Below, in pieces: positions 8,901-17,736 of a stretch of 64,000 bases of DNA. The DNA lies in NCBI RefSeq assembly GCF_024623325.1, contig NZ_JANJZD010000014.1, forward strand, positions 1 through 64,000, in the 5' to 3' direction. Position 1 is the first letter of the stretch, and each line of letters opens with the position of its first letter. This DNA comes from Acetatifactor muris (GTDB lineage Bacteria > Bacillota > Clostridia > Lachnospirales > Lachnospiraceae). Below the pieces are notes generated by a model. It saw only the letters and a list, made by a program, of their open reading frames with translations. It was not told the DNA's origin and did not search any database. Made by a program: the position numbers and the translations under genes.

Positions 8901-11900
8901 ATTGTTTCAATTCACGCCCCCGCACAGGGGGCATCCTGTTGAATTAATTAATCAAGAATTAATAAAATTGTTTCAATTCACGCCCCCGCACAGGGGGCAT
9001 CGTATTTATCATCTACAAAACTTTTTCCCTCAGAGGTTTCAATTCACGCCCCCGCACAGGGGGCATCTATATCTTACAGGAAATAATGCACATATTACTA
9101 TGTTTCAATTCACGCCCCCGCACAGGGGGCATCCTATAAGGGTGACAGATGTGGCCGCAGCATCCGCAGTTTCAATTCACGCCCCCGCACAGGGGGCATC
9201 TATTCATATCCATAATTCCGGCCATGAAATTGAGGTTTCAATTCACGCCCCCGCACGGGGGGCATCCGAATTCAGACAGGGACCAGGATTATGTTCTCGG
9301 GTTTCAATTCACGCCCCCGCACAGGGGGCATCGGTGGAGACCCGGACCCGCCGGGACCTACCCCAGTTTCAATTCACGCCCCCGCACAGGGGGCATCAGG
9401 AGATAATCATGCCTACAATTCCCGAAATAAGTTTCAATTCACGCCCCCGCACAGGGGGCATCTCTGTTGGCAGATATTCTGATAATATTTTATAAAGTTT
9501 CAATTCACGCCCCCGCACAGGGGGCATCTTCACGTGAAACATTATCCTAAAATACCCATAAGTTTCAATTCACGCCCCCGCACAGGGGGCATCGTGCGCT
9601 TTATTATATGCTCCTGCAGTCAGAAGAAGTTTCAATTCACGCCCCCGCACAGGGGGCATCCTACCATCACGCCGTCAAGGAATCTGATAAATTCAGTTTC
9701 AATTCACGCCCCCGCACAGGGGGCATCGGTTCTCCGGTAGTATGCTGGGAGCAACCATTGGAGTTTCAATTCACGCCCCCGCACAGGGGGCATCGTAAAT
9801 ATTCTGAAGCTTTAGGCAGGTTTTTACGGTTTCAATTCACGCCCCCGCACAGGGGGCATCCTTCCCAGAATGGCAGGTCAATGATTTCAGAGTCTGTTTC
9901 AATTCACGCCCCCGCACAGGGGGCATCGCTTATCAATGGCGTATTGAGAATAATTATTGGAGGTTTCAATTCACGCCCCCGCACAGGGGGCATCCAGAAA
10001 GAGCCTGCGACACCCTTAAGGTATCACAGTTTCAATTCACGCCCCCGCACAGGGGGCATCTTTTCTCGAAGCATGTCAAGGCATTTAGAAAATGTTTCAA
10101 TTCACGCCCCCGCACAGGGGGCATCCGGATGCCAGCTGCATGATTTCCTGTTTGGTGAGTTTCAATTCACGCCCCCGCACAGGGGGCATCCATATATCGT
10201 CACACCGTTCACCTCCAGGTCAAAGTTTCAATTCACGCCCCCGCACAGGGGGCATCAATCCAGCGAGGAAGTGACACGGAATGACGAAGTTTCAATTCAC
10301 GCCCCCGCACAGGGGGCATCTCTTAATAATTTCTGTTGCGGTATTCTCTTCGATGTTTCAATTCACGCCCCCGCACAGGGGGCATCTAATTTTATTAAGT
10401 CAGATAGGTTTTTTCCTATTGTTTCAATTCACGCCCCCGCACAGGGGGCATCTAAGGGGCTCTTCTGAATCTCTGCTACTGGCCATGTTTCAATTCACGC
10501 CCCCGCACAGGGGGCATCTCTATCCGTTTTTCTTCTTTTTCTAAATCATCGAAGTTTCAATTCACGCCCCCGCACAGGGGGCATCAGATAAGGCGCGCGG
10601 AGCGCTGGCAAAGTTTGATGTTTCAATTCACGCCCCCGCACAGGGGGCATCTACTTTACATATCCCATGCCGGTTTGCTCCTTATGTTTCAATTCACGCC
10701 CCCGCACAGGGGGCATCAAAATCCTCTGTCAGCTCCACCCCGAACTGCTCCGTTTCAATTCACGCCCCCGCACAGGGGGCATCTTTATACCGTTGTCTAC
10801 TCTTAATTTATCCATACTTGTTTCAATTCACGCCCCCGCACAGGGGGCATCCTTTAGCAGTTTCCGCACTGATTGCAGTTACCTCCCCGTTTCAATTCAC
10901 GCCCCCGCACAGGGGGCATCCTGTTATATCTTCCAATAGCGGCTCTACGGAGTAAGTTTCAATTCACGCCCCCGCACAGGGGGCATCGCAAAGCTACGAG
11001 GCGCACATGGAATGAAGTATTTGTTTCAATTCACGCCCCCGCACAGGGGGCATCTGTTTTTCCACTACGGCTGCAAGGTTGTTATGCCTGTTTCAATTCA
11101 CGCCCCCGCACAGGGGGCATCCTTAACAGCCTGATCGGTGTCATTACAACAGCCGTGTTTCAATTCACGCCCCCGCACAGGGGGCATCCAGAATCCAGGA
11201 ACTCATACTGGGTAATCAATGCTGTTTCAATTCACGCCCCCGCACAGGGGGCATCGATAAAAGGCCGCTGCTTTTCTTTGTACCACTGGAGTTTCAATTC
11301 ACGCCCCCGCACAGGGGGCATCGGTGCCACCCATCCACTTTCCGAAGTCCAGCAGGGTTTCAATTCACGCCCCCGCACAGGGGGCATCAGCTGAACTTTC
11401 AGATTTCCGGAAAGAGTTCCCAAGTTTCAATTCACGCCCCCGCACAGGGGGCATCGTGCCCATTTCGGTATTGTATTCCGCCACCAGGTCGTTTCAATTC
11501 ACGCCCCCGCACAGGGGGCATCAATATCCATACACTGATCCGGGACTATATAACGATGTTTCAATTCACGCCCCCGCACAGGGGGCATCCGATAATTTTC
11601 TTTGTTCCCTTGTCAAATACAACGTTTCAATTCACGCCCCCGCACAGGGGGCATCCACGCCTCCCTGTTTTTTCCGGCACTGCGGACAGTTTCAATTCAC
11701 GCCCCCGCACAGGGGGCATCAATCCCCTTGCGCGCTTGTCTGGATGTAGCGATTGTTTCAATTCACGCCCCCGCACAGGGGGCATCCCAGCCGCCGAAGC
11801 CACCCCAGCCGAACATGGAGGTTTCAATTCACGCCCCCGCACAGGGGGCATCTGCTTTCACAATCTTCTTTCCTACTTCCAGAATGTTTCAATTCACGCC

Positions 11901-12050
11901 CCCGCACAGGGGGCATCACACTTCCGGGGCTTTGTACGGTTTCGGCAGATTGTTTCAATTCACGCCCCCGCACAGGGGGCATCAAACACAGCTGCACAAG
12001 GAAAGAGCCGCTTTATATGTTTCAATTCACGCCCCCGCACAGGGGGCATC
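5959..12050 (-). CRISPR. Type I-C CRISPR array, 92 repeats
   Basis: I count 92 copies of a 32-bp repeat (plus strand: GTTTCAATTCAC, then stem GCCCCC, loop GCACA, stem GGGGGC, then ATC offset by the stem end) at 65-68 bp spacing, with 32-38 nt spacers, first at 5959 and last at 12019. Read on the minus strand the repeat ends TGAATTGAAAC, the usual 5' handle of type I-C crRNA, so transcription runs leftwards from the leader at 12051-12238, in the same direction as the cas genes. Repeats are almost perfectly conserved. The exceptions are 6861 (last 7 bp lost), 7119 (one extra C, 33 bp), 9235 (one A to G) and a 10-bp stub at 6027. One spacer occurs twice (7017-7051 and 9201-9234). Confidence 0.98.
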
Positions 12051-12238
12051 GCCAAAAACAGACAAATTACTCCATCCATTTTTATGCAAACTATCTAAAT
12101 TTCTATTTTTAAAGCCAGACAATAATCCTCTAAAAATGATTTTATATTTATCCAACCTCCAAAAAAGCCTTCATTTTCTGCGCGAACCTCCCGCATAAAT
12201 CACAATGATTACAGTCCGCGCAAATACCCCATACCCTA
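12051..12238 (-). promoter_or_regulatory. CRISPR leader
   Basis: 188 bp of AT-rich, gene-free DNA between cas2 and the leader-proximal repeat (12019-12050). Its position on the upstream side of the array, beside perfect repeats, fits a leader containing the array promoter and Cas1-Cas2 integration signals. I could not identify a clear -35/-10 pair. Confidence 0.75.
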
Positions 12239-12529
12239 TCAAAACATAATTACCCCATCCTGCTCATATGTCAATTCCTTTCCCAGTGTTTCTATCCGAG
12301 GACGCCAATTACTTCCCAGACGATAAAACCGCACCGAATCTTTCTCCTTATCTATTACCTCAGATAAACCTGCTTTCAGCGTAACCAGCTGTGCCGGGTC
12401 AACCAATACCTCAAATACCGAATTCTGCACCCGGCAGCCATATGCTTCACAGAGCTTCGCTACTTTCCGCAGACGTTTCTCACCTGCCGCGTCCGTAGTA
12501 TTCACATCATAGGAAACTACAAGCATCAT
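12239..12529 (-). CDS. cas2: CRISPR-associated endoribonuclease/integrase subunit Cas2
   Basis: 96 residues, the usual Cas2 length. It opens MMLVVSYDVNTTD, the ferredoxin-like beta1 with the conserved Asp at residue 8, and has the Cas2 core RVQNSVFEVLVD (residues 33-44). Cas2 forms the central dimer of the Cas1-Cas2 spacer integrase. The ribosome binding site GGAGG overlaps the cas1 stop codon, so it is coupled to cas1. It is the last gene of the operon, with the leader immediately downstream. Confidence 0.96.
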   Translation of the reverse strand: MMLVVSYDVNTTDAAGEKRLRKVAKLCEAYGCRVQNSVFEVLVDPAQLVTLKAGLSEVIDKEKDSVRFYRLGSNWRPRIETLGKELTYEQDGVIMF

Positions 12530-12535
12530 ACTGCA

Positions 12536-13552
12536 TCACCTCCAATGAAATGGCGGATATTCATCCAGTTCATCACGCAATACCCTTGCCAAAAGCATTG
12601 CCTGTGCATGGGGAATCAGTCCAATGGGAATCTTTTCCTGTAAAAACGGATGCTGAATCTGTTCCTTTTTTCGTTCCTGCCATGCCTTTAACACGATTTT
12701 CCTTCCATTTTCCCCTAAAAGAACCGGCGGTGTCAGCTGTTCAAAATGTTTTCGGGTAATCTGTCCTCGGTTTATCAATGCAACACAGAGGCGGTCACAG
12801 AGCGGCGACCTCAATTCCTCCATCAAATCCAGAGCCAGAGCAGGCCTTCCCGGCCGCAGAGTATGCAGAAATCCTGCGGCAGGATCCAGTCCCACACCCT
12901 CCAATGCGGACTGCACATCGTTCTTTAATAACGTATATAAAAAAGAGAGCAATGCATTTACAGGGTCCTCCGGAGGCCGACGGTTTCTGCCCTCAAATCC
13001 CATTTCTTCACTCACCAGCATAGCCGAAAACGCCGCATAATATGCCGCAGCAGCCGCTCCCTCCAGTCCGCGCATGGAATCAATACCGGGACTCTCCCGA
13101 AGCTCTTCCGCAATTCGCGCAATCTTTTGAATCGAATTCGTAAATACCTCTTCTTTTTCTTTGCGTTCTCTTCGAACCCGCATCAAAAATTCTCTGCTGT
13201 TGACCAACTTCCCCAATAAGATACTCCGCACAAGCCTCTTGCTGAAAACCAAATCATCCAATGCAGCAAACTGTCTGCGTCTGAGCAGAATATTCCCCTG
13301 AACCGGTCCCTGGATCCTGCCATAGAATTTCCCATATTCGGATAGAAATACCAGGCTGATTCCCCTCTGTCCGCAAAATCCAATCAACGGTGTGGACACT
13401 GTCACATTACCAAAACAGTAGACAGAGTTAATGGTATGAGCAGGAACCCGCACCTTCTCCTCCCCGCCTATTTTCACACCGATTGCCTCATTCTCTAAAA
13501 ACAGATATGTGTCCGGGGTCAGAATATATAACGTATTTAACAGCTGTTTCAT
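12536..13552 (-). CDS. cas1: CRISPR integrase Cas1 (type I-C)
   Basis: 338 residues when started at the ATG at 13552 (MKQLLNTLYILTPD), which overlaps the cas4 stop as ATGA; a longer upstream in-frame start is less likely. An N-terminal beta domain is followed by the helical catalytic domain with the expected metal ligands: Glu near 164 (RGLEGAAAAAY), His near 230 (GFLHTLRPG) and Asp near 242 (LALDLMEE). Cas1 catalyses integration of new spacers at the leader-proximal repeat with Cas2; in I-C, Cas4 helps select PAM-containing fragments. All key residues are present, so acquisition should be possible. Confidence 0.97.
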   Translation of the reverse strand: MKQLLNTLYILTPDTYLFLENEAIGVKIGGEEKVRVPAHTINSVYCFGNVTVSTPLIGFCGQRGISLVFLSEYGKFYGRIQGPVQGNILLRRRQFAALDDLVFSKRLVRSILLGKLVNSREFLMRVRRERKEKEEVFTNSIQKIARIAEELRESPGIDSMRGLEGAAAAAYYAAFSAMLVSEEMGFEGRNRRPPEDPVNALLSFLYTLLKNDVQSALEGVGLDPAAGFLHTLRPGRPALALDLMEELRSPLCDRLCVALINRGQITRKHFEQLTPPVLLGENGRKIVLKAWQERKKEQIQHPFLQEKIPIGLIPHAQAMLLARVLRDELDEYPPFHWR

Positions 13553-14229
13553 TCTGTCTCCTTTATCGCTTCCTCCCAAAGACCTTCACTGTATGACTGG
13601 GCGGAACGTCTAATTCTCGGCTGGCAGGCCTCCCGCAAGGAACACTTCTTACACTTTGCGCTGTAAGCCGCCGGAATCGTCTTCTGGCTTTCCACCATGT
13701 CTGATATTTCCTTTGCCGTTTTCCATGTCTGTTCCCGCAATTCCTGTGAAAGCAGCACCTCATCACGTCTGTGGGCGTCAATGAAGAAAATAGCCCCCAC
13801 TGGAATCTCTACACCAAAACGCTCCTCCAGACAGATTGCCTGAGCGCACAGCTGAAGATGATATTCCTCCTCGTCCCGCACAACTCCGTGCTTATATTCC
13901 ACAGGGTAAAATGTGTACTTTCCTTTTCCATAGGGAATGGCAGCGCCCGATGGGGACAGATGCGCTTCCACGCAGTCGCAGAATCCGTTCACTCCAAGCC
14001 CGCGGGAAAAAACCGGCATCTCGAAAATATATATGGTATCTCCCCGCTGTTCCGTTCTCCCGGTATGTACCCGCTTATGCTGCATCCTCCCTGCTGCCGT
14101 ATATTCATTCTCCTGCCAGATTTGCTCTAACGCAAGCAGAGAACAGCGCCTTTTACAATATCCGTACTGTGACAGCCACGACAGCGGAAACAGCTCCCTG
14201 AACTCATCCTCTGAAAAACTCTGCATCAT
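13549..14229 (-). CDS. cas4: CRISPR-associated exonuclease Cas4
   Basis: RecB-like nuclease with a Fe-S cluster. I chose the ATG at 14229 (MMQSFSEDEF, 226 residues) because GAGG lies six bases upstream and the family begins here; the frame stays open upstream only inside cas7. Features: first cysteine in YCKRRC (about residue 25), nuclease residues in GFCDCVEA and YPVEYKHG, a QLCAQAICLEE helix, and the C-terminal cluster CKKCSLREAC. Cas4 trims and orients prespacers by recognising the PAM. It overlaps cas7 by about 26 bp and cas1 by 4 bp. Confidence 0.94.
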   Translation of the reverse strand: MMQSFSEDEFRELFPLSWLSQYGYCKRRCSLLALEQIWQENEYTAAGRMQHKRVHTGRTEQRGDTIYIFEMPVFSRGLGVNGFCDCVEAHLSPSGAAIPYGKGKYTFYPVEYKHGVVRDEEEYHLQLCAQAICLEERFGVEIPVGAIFFIDAHRRDEVLLSQELREQTWKTAKEISDMVESQKTIPAAYSAKCKKCSLREACQPRIRRSAQSYSEGLWEEAIKETE

Positions 14230-15199
14230 CAGGCACCTCGTTCCAACTGATTTCCCCATATGGGTTGCAAAGGAAACCAATGTCGATTCCTGCAGGACGT
14301 GCCTCCGTATTGATTTCCGCCCTATAATCTCTCCATGATGTCGGGTATGCCACATCTTCTTTCTTCCGTACATGAACCATATCAAACAGCCGATGGGCCG
14401 GAGCACAACCAAGCGCTGCCTGCCGTTTTCTCTGGTTCAAATCCGAATCGGTCCCCGTATGACGGAAAATAATTAACGGCGTAATCACGGACATTTCCCC
14501 CTTACTGGAAGAGCGGTCATGCTCATACATATTCAGGATGGATTCAAACAGAATCTTTAAATCCTGCTCGTCGAAACCTGTCTCTTTCGCCAAATTTGCA
14601 CTGATGAACCCTCTCGCTTCATACAACCCGTAGGGAATAAACTGTTTTCTTCCCATGGTGCGAAGCTTGTCCTCCGGCTGCTCCTGCTCCCACGCTTCAT
14701 ACTCCTCCACAGTCTTGGCATTTCCCGCAGCATCCGCTGTGGCCATTCTTGTAATGGAAATATCCAATGACTGAATGGGATCCAAAGAACGTGCAAATGC
14801 AATCTGTACCGGTCCGCGCACTTGACCGGCGTTTGGCCCCGTGGACATCACCGCGCCGAATGTACGCACGTCATAAAACATCTCACAGGCTTTTCTACGC
14901 CCTGCATAAACCTCATTTTTCCCTTTCGCCGAAAGCTCCGTGCCGCTGAGCGCTTTTGCCCGGGCAATGCCGGTATTGATATTGCTGGCGCTGCGGACCA
15001 GCATTTCCATCCCCTCATTTCCCTCATAAGCAGCCTGCACATAATTCCTGATTCTGCGCTTGATTGCCACATCCGTGATATATCCGTGAAGACTCTGCGG
15101 ATCTGTCCGCGGCGTATTCCCCATATCCGGATCCCCATTGGGATTTCCGTTCCTACACTCAATATAAAACATAAATTCATACCGATTCTCAATTGCCAT
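14204..15199 (-). CDS. cas7c: Cascade backbone subunit Cas7 (Csd2)
   Basis: 331 residues from the ATG at 15199, preceded by AGGGG at good spacing (a GTG at 15208 is the alternative). The start region YIECRNGNPNGDPD and the central FGAVMSTGPNAGQVRGPVQ are hallmark Csd2/Cas7 sequences. Multiple copies coat the crRNA spacer to form the I-C effector filament. The usual family length is about 280-330. The stop overlaps the cas4 start. Confidence 0.96.
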   Translation of the reverse strand: MAIENRYEFMFYIECRNGNPNGDPDMGNTPRTDPQSLHGYITDVAIKRRIRNYVQAAYEGNEGMEMLVRSASNINTGIARAKALSGTELSAKGKNEVYAGRRKACEMFYDVRTFGAVMSTGPNAGQVRGPVQIAFARSLDPIQSLDISITRMATADAAGNAKTVEEYEAWEQEQPEDKLRTMGRKQFIPYGLYEARGFISANLAKETGFDEQDLKILFESILNMYEHDRSSSKGEMSVITPLIIFRHTGTDSDLNQRKRQAALGCAPAHRLFDMVHVRKKEDVAYPTSWRDYRAEINTEARPAGIDIGFLCNPYGEISWNEVPDDAEFFRG

Positions 15200-15204
15200 A
15201 CCTA

Positions 15205-17031
15205 TCACCCCTCTGTTTTTTCTTTCCCGGAATAAATTTCTGCCTTTTGCTGATAATATCCCAACGCAAACTCCGTCTGCTGCATCATGGTAAGCATAGT
15301 GGGAATCTCTTGCTCCCCCATGTTTTGATAGATTTCCGTCAGTATTTTCTCATAATAAACTGCCAGTCCCCTCTCCAACTTTGCCAGATGATACTGGGAA
15401 AGCTGGGACAACTTCCCGATTACCAGTCCGGGCCCTGCCATAGCCGCAGCATAATACCGCTCGGCAATTCCCACATTTACCTCCGGCATGGCATTCTCCT
15501 GAATCACAGTGTACACAGCCATCAGCCGTCCGCATAAGTATGCGGCGCTGCGATTCTGCCGGTTAAGCTCTTCTTTCATAATCTCTTCCCCTCCTTCCTT
15601 CCTCTGTTTTCTCCTGAACCAGGCTTTCAGGAACTGATAAGCCAGTGTCTCCTGCCCTGTGAGCTTAGAAACGCCCTTTTCCTGTGCGCTGTTTCCGTTC
15701 TCTGCGTTTCCCCCGCTCCCCTGCCTCTTCTCCTTATCTGCCAGAAAATAAGCCCTGAGCCACTGCAGAACACGGTAAGTCGCCTCGTCCGGCAGAGGGC
15801 TTCCATGAATCGCCGCATACATCACACGCTGCGCAAGATTTGATAATTCACGGTCCACCCGCTCCCATATCTTACTTCCTCCGCCGGGCTTCAGCATACG
15901 CAGACATAATGCCTTCAGCTTCGGCCCGCGGGTCATGCCCTGTCCTCCGGGCAGAATCAATCGCAAGTCTTCAAACCATAAACAGATATTCCTATACAGC
16001 TCCTCATAGCTCCCCTCATACCAGCCCCGCACCATCATTCTTCCGCCTGCCCCGGACAAAGGCATCATATAATACAGCACATCCGGCTTCCCGGCCAGTT
16101 TCCCTTCCCGTATGGACCGAATCAGTGCCTGCGCTGCCGCAAAAGCCTCCCTCTCTTCTTCCCTGCCTGAAACTTCTTCCTCCTCCCCTTCCACCAGATT
16201 TCCGCCAAACAGCATGGAAAGCATGTCCTCCTGCGCTTTTACCTGACCGGAATACCAGTGGACCATTTTCGCCCCTGCCAGAATGTCCGCTTTCCCAATC
16301 AATTCGCCCAAAGCGGCATTCACAGCCGTCATTGCCGCCTCGGACACCACCGCATTTGCACTCTGCTTTAATCCGTATGACTGAAAGGCGTCTTTATCAA
16401 AGCATAAAAACGCATCTCCTGATGTATGCCCGCCAACGCGCATCAATCCAGACACTTTCGGAACCGTAGCCATAGGCTGTGCCAACTCCCCGGTAATCAG
16501 ACATCTCTCCTCTTTCCTCTCGGAAGCTGTCTGCATCCTCTTCCTGAACTGATTCCAATATTCGTAATAACACTCGCTTCGTTCAAGATACTGGCCATCC
16601 ACAGCAAACCCAACCGGATCCGCAGGTTTCAATTTCTTTTCCATCAGGGCATTCCGCATTTCTTCCAATCTCCCGGAATCATGAAGCACATCTGCCGCAA
16701 TGCCGAACAGCGGCTCCGCATTTCTGCCCTCTTCAAAAAAAGAAACAAAAAAATCATGCTTCACAGGCACATTCTTATCTTTCTTCTCATCGTTCACCAT
16801 GCAAAGAACGATTCCCGCTTTCTCAATCAGCGGATTGCAATACCGCGTGCCGTTTGCGGCCGCTCCCGCGTCCGGTGCGCCCACCGGCTCCGCATCTTTT
16901 TCCCGGACCTCCAAATCCAGAAATTCTCCCGCCGCAGACAGATGAAAATATCCCCTAATCCGTTTGGGCTTAAAGCCGGGACGAGCGGCAAGCTTATGGT
17001 CAACCGCATACTGATACAATTCCTCAAGCAT
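15205..17031 (-). CDS. cas8c: Cascade large subunit Cas8c (Csd1)
   Basis: 608 residues, starting MLEELYQYAVDHKLAARPGFKPKRI, the typical Csd1 opening. The N-terminal half recognises PAM DNA by family knowledge, and the helical C-terminal part (from about residue 480, EEIMKEELNRQNRSAAYLCGRLMAV) corresponds to the region from which an internal start can give the small Cas11c subunit in this subtype. A GTG/ATG-rich stretch with GGAGG-like sequence before MKEELNRQ (about 15570-15580) would fit such a start. It overlaps cas5c by 8 bp and is followed directly by cas7. Confidence 0.95.
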   Translation of the reverse strand: MLEELYQYAVDHKLAARPGFKPKRIRGYFHLSAAGEFLDLEVREKDAEPVGAPDAGAAANGTRYCNPLIEKAGIVLCMVNDEKKDKNVPVKHDFFVSFFEEGRNAEPLFGIAADVLHDSGRLEEMRNALMEKKLKPADPVGFAVDGQYLERSECYYEYWNQFRKRMQTASERKEERCLITGELAQPMATVPKVSGLMRVGGHTSGDAFLCFDKDAFQSYGLKQSANAVVSEAAMTAVNAALGELIGKADILAGAKMVHWYSGQVKAQEDMLSMLFGGNLVEGEEEEVSGREEEREAFAAAQALIRSIREGKLAGKPDVLYYMMPLSGAGGRMMVRGWYEGSYEELYRNICLWFEDLRLILPGGQGMTRGPKLKALCLRMLKPGGGSKIWERVDRELSNLAQRVMYAAIHGSPLPDEATYRVLQWLRAYFLADKEKRQGSGGNAENGNSAQEKGVSKLTGQETLAYQFLKAWFRRKQRKEGGEEIMKEELNRQNRSAAYLCGRLMAVYTVIQENAMPEVNVGIAERYYAAAMAGPGLVIGKLSQLSQYHLAKLERGLAVYYEKILTEIYQNMGEQEIPTMLTMMQQTEFALGYYQQKAEIYSGKEKTEG

Positions 17032-17716
17032 ATTCCCCTGGCTCCTTTCCCCCTTTCAGGACCTCCGGTGAATCATAAGGCGGAACTTCCAGAACGCCCC
17101 GATTCAAATGCGCATGGAACAACGAAACCTCAGGCTCCGCCTGTTTTGTGACGCTCCACTTGTGGAGATTGAATACATCATACACCATTAACCCTAAATC
17201 CATCGTAACATCAACAGGTTCTCCTGGCCCGGAACCCCACTCAAAATAGGCCGGAAATTCCCGTGTTCCCATACATGGCTGCATAAAGGCCTGGCCCCGT
17301 TTTACCCTCCGTTCAAACTGGTCCATCAGATTTCCCGGCGCATGACCATACGCTGCCCTGGGCACAATCTCTGCCGTAATCCGATAGCGGACATCCTGCA
17401 GGACAACGGATTGCCTCTGTGTCCTGTCATCTTCTATGTCAATGCATGCCTTAAGGGAATTGGCCTGAGGAATCTTCATCATTTTGCTTTTTACTTCATT
17501 CCTCTTGAACGATATGTAGCGAATGGGCGACAACACTTCGATTCTCCGAACCTGCCAGTAAAATTCCGGCGGCTTGGAATATATGGAAGACAACAGCCCT
17601 CTGATGGCGCCGGGAGTGGGCACCGCATATGTCATCCGCTCCACCTTGCTCTCGGGCCGCGTCCAAAGGGCAAAATCTCCCCATACTTCAATGGTGGCAC
17701 TTGGATTTTTACTCAT
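17024..17716 (-). CDS. cas5c: crRNA-processing Cas5c (Cas5d)
   Basis: 230 residues. The start SATIEVWGDFALWTRPESKVERMTYAVPTPGAIRGLLSSIY is the family signature. In type I-C there is no Cas6, and Cas5c itself cuts precursor RNA at the base of the repeat hairpin, which here would leave an 11-nt handle (UGAAUUGAAAC). It remains bound as the 5' cap of Cascade. A Lys/Arg-rich loop (ISFKRNEVKSK, about residues 68-78) lies where the catalytic segment is expected. Second gene of the operon. Confidence 0.95.
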   Translation of the reverse strand: MSKNPSATIEVWGDFALWTRPESKVERMTYAVPTPGAIRGLLSSIYSKPPEFYWQVRRIEVLSPIRYISFKRNEVKSKMMKIPQANSLKACIDIEDDRTQRQSVVLQDVRYRITAEIVPRAAYGHAPGNLMDQFERRVKRGQAFMQPCMGTREFPAYFEWGSGPGEPVDVTMDLGLMVYDVFNLHKWSVTKQAEPEVSLFHAHLNRGVLEVPPYDSPEVLKGGKEPGEYA

Positions 17717-17736
17717 ACTTCACCTCCTCACTTTAT

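Noticed and set aside
6189..12198. Many plus-strand open frames full of FQFTPPHRGH, VSIHAPAQGAS or FNSRPRTGGI repeats
   Set aside because: These are translations of the CRISPR repeat in three frames (and MPPVRGRELK on the minus strand). They are not proteins.
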